Of a stretch of DNA of 45,359 bases, positions 25,985 to 33,471 are shown piece by piece (the first letter of the stretch is position 1; the number at the start of each line of letters is the position of its first letter). The notes under the pieces were generated by a model, which worked only from the letters and a program-made list of their open reading frames with translations, made no database searches and was not told where the DNA came from. A program made the translations under genes and the position numbers. Source of the stretch: JBGSKV01 sp041740975 (GTDB lineage: Bacteria > Bdellovibrionota_B > Oligoflexia > Oligoflexales > JALZUQ01); assembly GCA_041740975.1 (NCBI GenBank), contig JBGSKV010000128.1, positions 1 through 45,359 of the forward strand, written 5' to 3'.

Positions 25985-26029
25985 GTGTCTGCCGAGCCGG
26001 CGAGGGAGAAGGCGGCCGCGAAGCGGCCG
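25985..26029 (-). repeat. Interspersed 25-mer plus hairpin downstream of frr (copy A)
   Basis: The block 25985-26009 matches 23561-23585 at 23 of 25 positions, and next to it lies a perfect 7-bp hairpin CGGCCGC-GAA-GCGGCCG (26013-26029). On the minus strand the order is frr stop, hairpin, conserved block. The hairpin stem sequence differs completely from copy B while the block is conserved. It may act as a terminator or mRNA 3' end, although there is no long T run. Confidence 0.7.
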
Positions 26030-26042
26030 AATGATCAATAAA

Positions 26043-26600
26043 CTATAACTTCATGATTTCGGCTTCTTTGGAAGCTGCTTTGTCATCGATAACTTTTGTA
26101 AATTGGTCAGTGATTTTTTGGACATTGTCTTGAAAACGCTTGCTCTCGTCTTCTGAAATTACCTTATCTTTAACAAGGTTTTTGATTTCATCGTTAGCGT
26201 CTTTGCGGATCTTACGAAGGCTTACTTTGGCGTCTTCAGCCATTTTCTTTAGCGACTTCGCAATATCTTTGCGGCGCTCTTCGGTTAATGCGGGAATAGG
26301 AACGCGAATGAGATTGCCGTCATTATTGGGCTGAAGTCCGAGGTCGGCTTTCATGATTGATTTTTCAATCTCACTTAAAAGACCTTTTTCATAAGGCGCA
26401 ATTGTCACCGAACGAGCATCTGGAGTTGCAAGAGTAGCGACTTGATTCAATGGGGTGAGGTTGCCGTAGTAAAGAACCCGAACATTGTCGAAAAGTGTAA
26501 TGGATGCGCGTCCAGTTCTGACCTTTGCGAGTTCTTTTTCAAAGCCACTAATGCGAGCTTGCATCGTGTCTTTGCATTTTTTTATGATTTCTTCAGACAT
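26043..26600 (-). CDS. frr: Ribosome recycling factor
   Basis: RRF works with EF-G to split post-termination ribosomes. The 185-residue length is exactly family-typical. Signatures include GRASITLFDNVRVLYYGNLTPLNQVA, TIAPYEKGLLSEIEKSIMKADLGLQPNNDG, IRVPIPALTEERRKDIAK and LRKIRKDANDE. It is the last gene of the rpsB-tsf-pyrH-frr operon, 48 bp after pyrH. Its 3' flank carries the hairpin-25-mer module and, on the opposite strand, the large structured repeat. Confidence 0.97.
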   Translation of the reverse strand: MSEEIIKKCKDTMQARISGFEKELAKVRTGRASITLFDNVRVLYYGNLTPLNQVATLATPDARSVTIAPYEKGLLSEIEKSIMKADLGLQPNNDGNLIRVPIPALTEERRKDIAKSLKKMAEDAKVSLRKIRKDANDEIKNLVKDKVISEDESKRFQDNVQKITDQFTKVIDDKAASKEAEIMKL

Positions 26601-26648
26601 TTAAAACCCCTCTCCATACCTTCGCTAAAAATTCTTTACCGATAAAAT

Positions 26649-27365
26649 TTACCGAACAATAGTTCCCGTTTGGGTTCCAGAAAACGCTTTTTTAAGGCTG
26701 CCATTTTCCATTTTGAAGACGAGGATAGGAATATCGGATTCCATACATAACGTCAGAGCGGTAGCATCCATAATTTTTAAACCCTTTGAAACAGTTTCCA
26801 GATAGCTCAATTCATCAAACTTCTTGGCTTTGCTGTTCTTAGTCGGATCAGAATCATAAATACCGTCTACCTTGGTGGCTTTAAAAATAACGTCGGCGCT
26901 AATCTCGCGCGCGCGTAAACTCGCGGCCGTATCTGTCGTAAAGAATGGATTACCGGTCCCACCCGCAAAGATCACAATCCGACCTTTTTCAAGATGCTTT
27001 ACGGCTTTGCGTTTAATGTAAGGTTCCACCAACTCTTGCATATGAATCGCCGACATGACGCGCGTGTATACATCAAATTTGCTTTCCAAAATGTTTTGCA
27101 AAGCCATCGCATTGATGACAGTAGCAAGCATTCCCATATAATCGGCAGCCGTGCGGTCCATGTCCCATTTTACGGCAGATGCACCACGCCAAATGTTCCC
27201 GCCACCGATAACGATGGCCACTTGGACATTGCATGAGTGCAGCGATTTGATTTCGGAGGCGATCTGCTCTAAGGCGTCACCATCGATTCCAATGCCGCCT
27301 TCCCCACCTAGCATCTCACCAGAAAGTTTCAACAGAATGCGTTTGTAAGGAGCTTTTGTTTCCAT
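26649..27365 (-). CDS. pyrH: UMP kinase
   Basis: PyrH phosphorylates UMP to UDP with ATP in pyrimidine nucleotide synthesis. The 238-residue amino-acid-kinase-fold protein shows RILLKLSGEMLGG at the N-terminus, VAIVIGGGNIWRGA, RTAADYMGMLATVINAMALQ, FAGGTGNPFFTTDTAASLRA and KVDGIYDSDP, all bacterial UMP kinase blocks. It sits 3 bp after the tsf stop, in the conserved tsf-pyrH-frr order, so it is certainly co-transcribed. Confidence 0.97.
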   Translation of the reverse strand: METKAPYKRILLKLSGEMLGGEGGIGIDGDALEQIASEIKSLHSCNVQVAIVIGGGNIWRGASAVKWDMDRTAADYMGMLATVINAMALQNILESKFDVYTRVMSAIHMQELVEPYIKRKAVKHLEKGRIVIFAGGTGNPFFTTDTAASLRAREISADVIFKATKVDGIYDSDPTKNSKAKKFDELSYLETVSKGLKIMDATALTLCMESDIPILVFKMENGSLKKAFSGTQTGTIVR

Positions 27366-27368
27366 GGT

Positions 27369-28265
27369 TTATTTCATTGCCGCAGCAACTTCTGCCGCAA
27401 AGTCTTCCGTTTTCTTCTCAATACCTTCACCTAAACCGTAGCGGATGAAACCCGCAACTTTGCAGTTCGGATTGACTTTTTCGACAAGTTTTTTGATCGT
27501 CAATGTTGGATCCTTAACGAACTCTTGCTCAAGTAGACACACTTCTTTAAAGAATTTGTTGATATTGCCCATAACGATTTTTTCGATAATCGCATCCGGC
27601 TTACCTTCGTTCTTCATTTTATTGCGTGTGATTTCTTTTTCTTGTTCAAGTTCGGCAGGATTCACGTCCGCTTGGCCTAAGTAACGAGGCGACGAAGCCA
27701 CAATGTGGATCGCGATATCTTGAGCGAGAGTCTCAATTTCTGCTCCATTGGCGCCTTCGATGGCAACGAGTGCCGCGATTTTGCCGCCCATATGTGAGTA
27801 ACCAGCCACAACGCCTTTACTGACGCATAGACTTTGGAAGCGACGGAGCTTCATGTTTTCACCAATGCGCGCGACCATATCGGTAATAGTTGTTTCGACA
27901 GTTTTGCCTGTACTTGCTTTTTGAGACAAAAGCTCAGTATCTGTTTTGGCCTTGGTTTGTAAAACTAAACCGGCCATTTCTTCGGCGAAACCGACAAATT
28001 CTGGATTCTTGCCAGTAAAGTCCGTTTCACAGTTGAACTCAAGGATGACACCTGACGTTTTTTCCGGATTCATTCTGGTAACGACGATACCTTCCGCGGC
28101 TACGCGTCCAGATTTCTTGGCGGCGCTAGAAAGACCCTTTTCTCGTAACCAAACAATCGACTTATCGATATCGCCACCGTTTTCTTTTAGTGCTTTTTGA
28201 CAATCCAACATACCAGCACCGGTACGTTCTCGCAGGTCTTTTACCTGGGCTGCAGTAACAGTCAT
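27369..28265 (-). CDS. tsf: Elongation factor Ts
   Basis: EF-Ts is the guanine nucleotide exchange factor for EF-Tu. The start is ATG 28265, preceded by AAGGGGCACAACT and beginning MTVTAAQVKDLRERTGAGM, the invariant family N-terminus. The open frame runs 111 codons further upstream into rpsB, but that stretch is not EF-Ts. The 298-residue protein has the UBA-like N-domain, the TDFTGKN core motif, and ASSPRYL and EQEFVKDPTLTIK later. It lies 55 bp after rpsB and 3 bp before pyrH. Confidence 0.97.
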   Translation of the reverse strand: MTVTAAQVKDLRERTGAGMLDCQKALKENGGDIDKSIVWLREKGLSSAAKKSGRVAAEGIVVTRMNPEKTSGVILEFNCETDFTGKNPEFVGFAEEMAGLVLQTKAKTDTELLSQKASTGKTVETTITDMVARIGENMKLRRFQSLCVSKGVVAGYSHMGGKIAALVAIEGANGAEIETLAQDIAIHIVASSPRYLGQADVNPAELEQEKEITRNKMKNEGKPDAIIEKIVMGNINKFFKEVCLLEQEFVKDPTLTIKKLVEKVNPNCKVAGFIRYGLGEGIEKKTEDFAAEVAAAMK

Positions 28266-28320
28266 AGTTGTGCCCCTTCGTTTTCCAATATTCTTGGAAT
28301 TTATTTCAAAAATTTTATTA

Positions 28321-29151
28321 TTAGTTAGCCGAGCCATGCGAACCGGTCGCAGCTGGCGCTTTTCCTTTAGTTTTCTTTTCCACAGCAACTTTATGTCCGG
28401 TGCTGTCGTAGAACTTACCTTCGGAAACTGGCTTACCACGTGAAGTTTCGTTCGGCGCATCTTTGCGACGTTGTTTTCCAGCAATACAAGAGTCGGCAGC
28501 TGCTTGGATGAAAATCTGAATAGATTTTGTGCTGTCATCGTTACCGGGAACAATGTAGTCGATTCCGGTTGGATCAGCATTTGTATCTGTAATCGCAACG
28601 ACAGGGATGCCCAGGCGGTTTGCCTCTTTAATCGCGATTTGCTCTTTGTGAGCGTCGACTACGAAAAGAGCATCCGGCAAGCTCGGCATGTTCTTGATAC
28701 CACCCAAGTTGCGTTCAAGTTTGAAACTTTCGCGCTGGAGATTAAGAACTTCTTTTTTAGTGAGTTTATCAAAAGTGCCGTCTTGATCCATTTTTTCCAG
28801 TTTTTTCAAGCGATGGATACTTTGGCGAATCGTTTGGAAGTTCGTCATGGTGCCACCCAACCAACGATGGTTGATGAAGTACATGCCGGCACGACCGGAT
28901 TCTTCTTTAACAAGATCGCGAGATAAACGTTTTGTCCCTACGAAAAGTACATGACCACCGCGAGACGTAACATCTTCAAGAAAGTTACAAGCCTTTTGCA
29001 ATAGGCGGATTGTTTTTTGAATGTCGATAATGTGGATGCCGTTGCGCGAAGTAAAGATATACGGGCGCATGCGGGGGTTCCAACGGCGGGTTTGGTGACC
29101 GTAGTGGACACCGGCTTCTAACAGGTCTTTCATTGTAACGTTGCTTGACAT
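28321..29151 (-). CDS. rpsB: 30S ribosomal protein S2
   Basis: S2 binds the 30S head-body junction. The 276-residue protein has LLEAGVHYGHQTRRWNPRM, FTSRNGIHIIDIQKT, RWLGGTMTNFQTI, LFVVDAHKEQIAIKEA and TDTNADPTGIDYIVPGNDD, all family landmarks. The region VGTKRLSRDLVKEESGRAG departs from the usual KKQAQ-type stretch but keeps the fold. A basic tail (about 235-276) extends beyond the core. It is the first gene of the rpsB-tsf-pyrH-frr operon and is preceded by a leader that can form a stem (29178-29229). Confidence 0.97.
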   Translation of the reverse strand: MSSNVTMKDLLEAGVHYGHQTRRWNPRMRPYIFTSRNGIHIIDIQKTIRLLQKACNFLEDVTSRGGHVLFVGTKRLSRDLVKEESGRAGMYFINHRWLGGTMTNFQTIRQSIHRLKKLEKMDQDGTFDKLTKKEVLNLQRESFKLERNLGGIKNMPSLPDALFVVDAHKEQIAIKEANRLGIPVVAITDTNADPTGIDYIVPGNDDSTKSIQIFIQAAADSCIAGKQRRKDAPNETSRGKPVSEGKFYDSTGHKVAVEKKTKGKAPAATGSHGSAN

Positions 29152-29177
29152 GATCTCTCCTAGAAAGGTTTTACGTT

Positions 29178-29229
29178 GACAGTCTATGGTGCTTACAAAA
29201 GCACACCCTTCTTTTGGTAACAGACTGTC
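29178..29229 (-). promoter_or_regulatory. Candidate structured leader of rpsB
   Basis: Read on the minus strand, GACAGTCT (29222-29229) and AGACTGTC (29178-29185) form an 8-bp stem enclosing a second hairpin (29188-29207, GGTG.GCTT type with a small bulge). It lies about 27 nt upstream of the rpsB ATG. S2 operons in some bacteria are autoregulated by S2 binding a 5' leader fold. This is a position-based candidate only. Confidence 0.4.
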
Positions 29230-29521
29230 TGTTTAGTGAATTTTGCTTCTGCAGAAATTTATAAAATTTGCCCGAAAAAGCCTCCACAACCTATCCTGAT
29301 TCATTTGGAATCTCAATTTAAATTCGTTTTGACTTGACGCGGAAAGATGGTCAGGAAAGCGACAAATCAAATGTTTCGGGTATTTAGACAGGTCGGGAAG
29401 CGGCCAAGAAGTGAGGGTAGACGCCTTCAACCCACTGAAAATATAGGGTTTTAAAAACTTTTGGTGAAATAAAAAGGCTACAGGGCCGATTTGGAAACTG
29501 CAGAACTACGAATAACTTTCG
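29230..29521. other. Intergenic region between divergent rpsB and the GYF-domain gene
   Basis: About 290 bp with no supportable ORF or RNA gene. It must hold the minus-strand rpsB promoter and the plus-strand promoter of the next gene, but I found no pair of hexamers convincing enough to list. The stretch 29440-29480 is AT-rich. Confidence 0.5.
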
Positions 29522-30916
29522 TTGGTTGGGGGACGCTTGGGCGCTCAGAAGAAATGGTATGTTTACCGTAATAACGAAGTGCTAGGGCCTTTCGAGGCTC
29601 AGGATATTCGCAATGCACTGCGTACGGGTGACATTCGTGCTTTTGACATGGTGGGAATGCAAGATTCCGCCGTGCGCCGTCCGCTCGTGGAAGTTGATGA
29701 AATTTTTGAGACCAAATCGGTTTCCTACGTCGAAGCTCAAGAGCGCGGCGCGCCATATCAGCCCGCTCCACTCAGCCCCGATATGCAAAAAGTCAGTCAC
29801 GGCTATCTTGGCGGGGCCATCAACGTTGCAAAGAAACCCGCGAAACCTGCCGCTCTAAAAAAGATTGCTAAACCGCGACGGTCGCCAAAAAAATATTTCG
29901 TGCATCGTAATAATAATATTGTCGGCCCCATGACAGCCAAAGAGATCATGCAAATCTACGAAAAAGGTGGATTGCCGCGCGATGCAAAAATTCAGAAGAA
30001 TGGTCGTGCGCAAAAACTTTCGCTGGAAATGTTTGTTGAACGATACCAAGAAGCACGCGGTCAGGTTGGTGGTGCAGATAATTTCTCGATGGTTCCGCAG
30101 CGCTTTGACAAACCCATGGGCACCATGACCAAACTGGCCATTGGTCGGTCAATGGATCGAAGTTTAATTTGGATTATGGCGATGAGCTTAGTGGCTACCG
30201 TCATGGTAATAGGCTTTTTAGCGTTTGTTTTGACCATCGACAAGGACGAGCCAAGTCGAAGCAAAGCAAATCCTACAACCCGGTCGCCTATGTCGCAGCC
30301 GCGCGCGACTGTCAAACCTCCGCCCGTATCGCAACCGGAACCACGTGCACCGGTTCGCCAAGTGCAGCGTCAACCTGAAGTGAAAAAAGCACCTGTGGTA
30401 CAGCCGATGCCGATGGCGCGAGTACCGGTGGTCATGGCCACGAGAACTCCAACGAGGCGAGTTCGTGTCGAAGCTAGAGAAATTCCAGAACCCCGCAAAC
30501 CAACTCGAGTTGCTCCTGTTGTTCGCAGAGAAGCGCCAGCTCCTCAACGCGAACGTGTGGTAGCCGCCAAACCAATGCCTACTCCTGAACGAGCTCCAGT
30601 CAGACGCGAAGCGCCCGCCCCTAGGCCAAAACCTCAAGCCCAAGATAACTCTGCAAGGCTGGGAGCCATTGGTGACTTGACCATACGCGAAGATTCGACA
30701 ATAAAAATTGGCCCTCTCGGTTACAGCATGTCTGATGTGGATGCCTGTACAGGTATCTGCGTTGTTGCTTTCCGCGGAGCAGGTGGACAAACTGTAAATG
30801 TGAAGTTCTTTAAGAACGGATTTTACACTCAGTTAAAAAACAAGAATGGTGTGGCGATTGTTGAGGGAACGGTTCGTGAAAAAGGAAAAATCCTCCTTTT
30901 AAAGGGCGTTCAATAG
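29522..30916 (+). CDS. Membrane protein with two GYF-like domains
   Basis: 464 residues from TTG 29522; another TTG at 29537 is possible and would drop five residues. Two GYF_2/DUF4339-like domains are cytoplasmic by the positive-inside pattern: about 9-60 (KKWYVYRNNEVLGPF ... LRTGDI) and about 123-172 (KKYFVHRNNNIVGPM ... YEKGGL). One TM segment spans about 214-238 (SLIWIMAMSLVATVMVIGF). A Pro/Arg/Val-rich linker runs from about 245 to 390, and a 75-residue C-terminal domain (390-464) contains one Cys pair (ACTGIC). GYF domains bind proline-rich peptides. The layout suggests coupling of a cytoplasmic peptide interaction to a periplasmic domain, with a TonB-like linker. Function unknown. Confidence 0.7.
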   Translation: MVGGRLGAQKKWYVYRNNEVLGPFEAQDIRNALRTGDIRAFDMVGMQDSAVRRPLVEVDEIFETKSVSYVEAQERGAPYQPAPLSPDMQKVSHGYLGGAINVAKKPAKPAALKKIAKPRRSPKKYFVHRNNNIVGPMTAKEIMQIYEKGGLPRDAKIQKNGRAQKLSLEMFVERYQEARGQVGGADNFSMVPQRFDKPMGTMTKLAIGRSMDRSLIWIMAMSLVATVMVIGFLAFVLTIDKDEPSRSKANPTTRSPMSQPRATVKPPPVSQPEPRAPVRQVQRQPEVKKAPVVQPMPMARVPVVMATRTPTRRVRVEAREIPEPRKPTRVAPVVRREAPAPQRERVVAAKPMPTPERAPVRREAPAPRPKPQAQDNSARLGAIGDLTIREDSTIKIGPLGYSMSDVDACTGICVVAFRGAGGQTVNVKFFKNGFYTQLKNKNGVAIVEGTVREKGKILLLKGVQ

Positions 30917-31017
30917 GCGAGCAGAGTCCACTCGATCGACCTCCGGGTTTAGAATTTAATAATATATCCAGTATGATACGTTTTTTTCGCAGGCGCCGAT
31001 TCGGCCCCTTAAGCCAC

Positions 31018-31046
31018 TTGACCTCCTTTTGTAAAGTCGTTACAAC
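31018..31046 (+). promoter_or_regulatory. Sigma-70-like promoter of rpmF-fabD
   Basis: TTGACC (31018-31023) and TACAAC (31041-31046) are 17 bp apart, about 40 bp upstream of rpmF. A second possible -10, TAGAAT, lies at 31054. The spacing and position fit a housekeeping promoter. Confidence 0.45.
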
Positions 31047-31086
31047 TGCTGTCTAGAATTTTAATTGTCGAAGACAGGAATTAGCG

Positions 31087-31314
31087 ATGCCAACCCCGAA
31101 GTACAGAACGTCCGCCTCCAAACGTGATATGCGACGTTCCCATGATTTTTTACGTCAACCAGGATTGTCTTTTTGTTCGAATTGCCAAGCTGTGCGTCAG
31201 CCACATTGTGTTTGTCCGAGCTGCGGTTTCTATAAAGGAAAACAAGTTTTTTCATTAGAAGCGAAACAAGAAAGCTTCGGTGATGACGCGGATCTTTCAT
31301 CTAACAAATCTTAG
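31087..31314 (+). CDS. rpmF: 50S ribosomal protein L32
   Basis: The 75-residue protein begins MPTPKYRTSASKRDMRRSHDF, the L32 N-terminus. It has a zinc-ribbon of the form C30-x2-C33 ... C43-x2-C46 (CSNC and CPSC), followed by GFYKGKQV. All four zinc ligands are kept, so this is the Zn-containing form of L32. The ribosome site is AGGAATTAGCG before ATG. fabD starts 5 bp after its stop, reproducing the widespread rpmF-fatty-acid gene linkage. Confidence 0.95.
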   Translation: MPTPKYRTSASKRDMRRSHDFLRQPGLSFCSNCQAVRQPHCVCPSCGFYKGKQVFSLEAKQESFGDDADLSSNKS

Positions 31315-31319
31315 AAAAC

Positions 31320-32261
31320 ATGACAGATAGAATGCAATCTCTTGCGATGTTCCCCGGACAGGGTTCGCAATATGTGGGAATGGCTAACGCACTCGTGCGT
31401 GAATTTACATATGCAGAAGAAATTTTTGCACAAGCTTCCGACGCCATAGACGTCAATATATTAAAACTCTGCAATGAAGGCCCTGATTCTGAGTTGGCAC
31501 TGACTGCCAACACACAGCCTTGTATTCTCACGGTGAGCAATGCAATTTGGACTGTTTTGAAGATGGAAACGGACTTTGAACCCGCTTGTTTCGCGGGCCA
31601 TAGTCTTGGCGAGTATTCTGCTTTGGTAGCTGCAGAGAAGTTGAACTTTACCGATGCTGTGAAGCTAGTAAGAGAACGCGGCAAATTTATGCAAGCGGCA
31701 GTTCCAGAAGGCGTGGGAGCAATGGCCGCTGTGCTCAGTTGTCCAGTCGAAACCCTACAAGCCAGTTGCGACGAGTTTTCTTCGCCGCAAAATAAAGCTG
31801 AGATTGTGAATTACAATTCGCCGATGCAGCTCGTCATAGCTGGTCACAAGAAAGCTGTTGAACAAGTTTCGCAAAAACTTTCAGAGGAAAAATTCCGAGT
31901 TGTCCCTCTGAATGTCAGCGCGCCTTTTCATTCGAGTTTGATGCTACCAGCCAAAGAGGGAATGCAACCACTTTTGAAGGCGACAGTAATTCATAGTACG
32001 AGACAAAAACTGATTCCTAATACGACAGCCCACCCGAGCGCTGATTATTCGGCGGATTTGTTGGTTGAGCAGATTGCAAGTGCGGTCAAATGGACGCAAA
32101 GCATGCAGGCCGCTTATGATTTGGGAATTCGAAGTTACGTGGAAGTGGGGCCGGGAAAAGTCTTACAAGGTCTTATCAAGCGTATCTTGCCAAAAGAGGT
32201 TGTCAGTGAAAACACCGACAACCTCTTAGATTATCTAAACAAACAAAACTCTAAGAATTAA
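31320..32261 (+). CDS. fabD: Malonyl-CoA:ACP transacylase
   Basis: FabD moves malonyl from CoA to acyl carrier protein, providing the extender for type II fatty acid synthesis. The 313-residue protein has FPGQGSQYVGM at the N-terminus, the nucleophile elbow GHSLGEYSAL (Ser95), the oxyanion/substrate region ALTANTQPCI, and NVSAPFHSSLM with catalytic His204, then YVEVGPGKVLQGL near the C-terminus. It sits 5 bp after rpmF and overlaps the convergent lipoprotein gene by 4 bp. Confidence 0.96.
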   Translation: MTDRMQSLAMFPGQGSQYVGMANALVREFTYAEEIFAQASDAIDVNILKLCNEGPDSELALTANTQPCILTVSNAIWTVLKMETDFEPACFAGHSLGEYSALVAAEKLNFTDAVKLVRERGKFMQAAVPEGVGAMAAVLSCPVETLQASCDEFSSPQNKAEIVNYNSPMQLVIAGHKKAVEQVSQKLSEEKFRVVPLNVSAPFHSSLMLPAKEGMQPLLKATVIHSTRQKLIPNTTAHPSADYSADLLVEQIASAVKWTQSMQAAYDLGIRSYVEVGPGKVLQGLIKRILPKEVVSENTDNLLDYLNKQNSKN

Positions 32262-32662
32262 CAGTCACTGCCCATAAGTTCGACCGTGATTTCGCGATCT
32301 TCTTCGGTGCGAAGAGAAATGATTTTGGCTCCACCTGTGCTGAAGTATTCTAAAGTATGAGTCGTTGAAATTTGATCATGGTCTGTAAATAGTGTGAACG
32401 TAATGGACTCATCGGAGCGGGTCCATCGCAACGTTACGTTTGGTCCTACCAAGTCAATTTCTTCTTCGCCAACCAATGATTGTCCTGGTTTCTTTTTGAG
32501 ATTCAAGCAACCGTAGTCAATGGGATTAGGATTGTCGAGCTCAAGGAAAGAACGAGAGTCGTAAATATCATAGCTGACACCGTTTAAATTACTCGGTTTG
32601 CTATCGCCGCAGCTAAGCAAGAAGAAAAGACTCAAGAAAACTAACGAAACTTTGACCTTCAT
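32258..32662 (-). CDS. Small lipoprotein, unknown function
   Basis: 134 residues. MKVKVSLVFLSLFFLLSCG is a lipoprotein signal with lipobox LLSC, after a good ribosome site (AGGTGGAGATTGCGAT before ATG). The mature 116 residues are beta-rich (for example VTLRWTRSDESITFTLFT and THTLEYFSTGGAKIISL). They contain one Cys in the middle (YGCLNLKKKPG) and one at the C-terminus (SDC), possibly a disulfide. The fold could be a small beta-sandwich. No family recognised. Confidence 0.65.
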   Translation of the reverse strand: MKVKVSLVFLSLFFLLSCGDSKPSNLNGVSYDIYDSRSFLELDNPNPIDYGCLNLKKKPGQSLVGEEEIDLVGPNVTLRWTRSDESITFTLFTDHDQISTTHTLEYFSTGGAKIISLRTEEDREITVELMGSDC

Positions 32663-32738
32663 ATCGCAATCTCCACCTAAAGAATGAATGTCTGAATTTT
32701 AATTGCACATTTATACATACGAAACAAACTGCGCGCAA

Positions 32739-33200
32739 TCAAACTTTATTTCGAAGCGCCATATTTGTAGTGTTCAGTTTGTCAGACAGGGAACGCGCCA
32801 AATTTTTCATGACGATGTAGCCAATATGAGGCTCCTTATCAAAAAAGTTCAGCAAATCGTTGGTCTTCCAAACTAACGTATCGACTTCATCTTTTGCGAC
32901 GGCAGTGGCCACGCGGCGCATTTTTCCAAGCAGCATGGATTCGCCCAAAATATCGCCATCTTTCAGGATGGCAATAGGAATCATATTTGCGTGCTCCGGA
33001 CCGCTAATAGAAATTTCAACACGCCCAGTCAATACGACAAAAAGTTCATCGCCAAGTTGGCTCTGTTCAACGATGCGGTCACCGCGTTTGTAGTGTTTCT
33101 CAATGCCTAGGTCGGCGACATTGACAATATATTGCGTGCTGAGTCCTTCGAATAAGGAAACTGCGGTTAAGACTCGGGTAACTTCTTCTTTAGAGCTCAT
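32739..33200 (-). CDS. Cyclic-nucleotide-binding domain protein without DNA-binding domain
   Basis: From ATG 33200 (MSSKEEVTRVL) the 153-residue protein is essentially a single cNMP-binding (Crp/PKA-R) fold: YKRGDRIVEQSQLGDELFVVLTGRVEIS, then GDILGESMLLGKMRRVATAVAKDEV, the GE-x-ML...RRVATA segment being the phosphate-binding cassette region. The C-terminal 30 residues form one amphipathic helix and there is no helix-turn-helix. It may sense a nucleotide or act as a regulatory subunit, but lacks a visible effector. A longer frame up to 33371 would run across the SRP RNA gene on the opposite strand and is rejected. Confidence 0.8.
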   Translation of the reverse strand: MSSKEEVTRVLTAVSLFEGLSTQYIVNVADLGIEKHYKRGDRIVEQSQLGDELFVVLTGRVEISISGPEHANMIPIAILKDGDILGESMLLGKMRRVATAVAKDEVDTLVWKTNDLLNFFDKEPHIGYIVMKNLARSLSDKLNTTNMALRNKV

Positions 33201-33329
33201 AGTTCGTGCCCAACACTTGCTGTGAGTAATGCGTGATCTGTCGGATTCATTATAACAAATTGAAATCATTTCATAAATAAAATAGTTCATCACTCGGAAC
33301 GGATGCGCTAGACTGCAGCATTCTGGTAG

Positions 33330-33449
<120 letters not shown>

Positions 33450-33471
33450 TTTCTTTTTTGTCGGGGTTTTT

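Noticed and set aside
28266..28598. N-terminal extension of EF-Ts by 111 residues
   Set aside because: The extra frame covers the end of rpsB and the intergenic gap. The canonical EF-Ts start MTVTAAQVKDL with a good ribosome site is at 28265.
30218..30790. Minus-strand ORF opposite the Pro-rich linker
   Set aside because: It mirrors the repetitive Pro/Arg codons of the GYF protein, with a composition (Arg/His/Ser) typical of a shadow frame.
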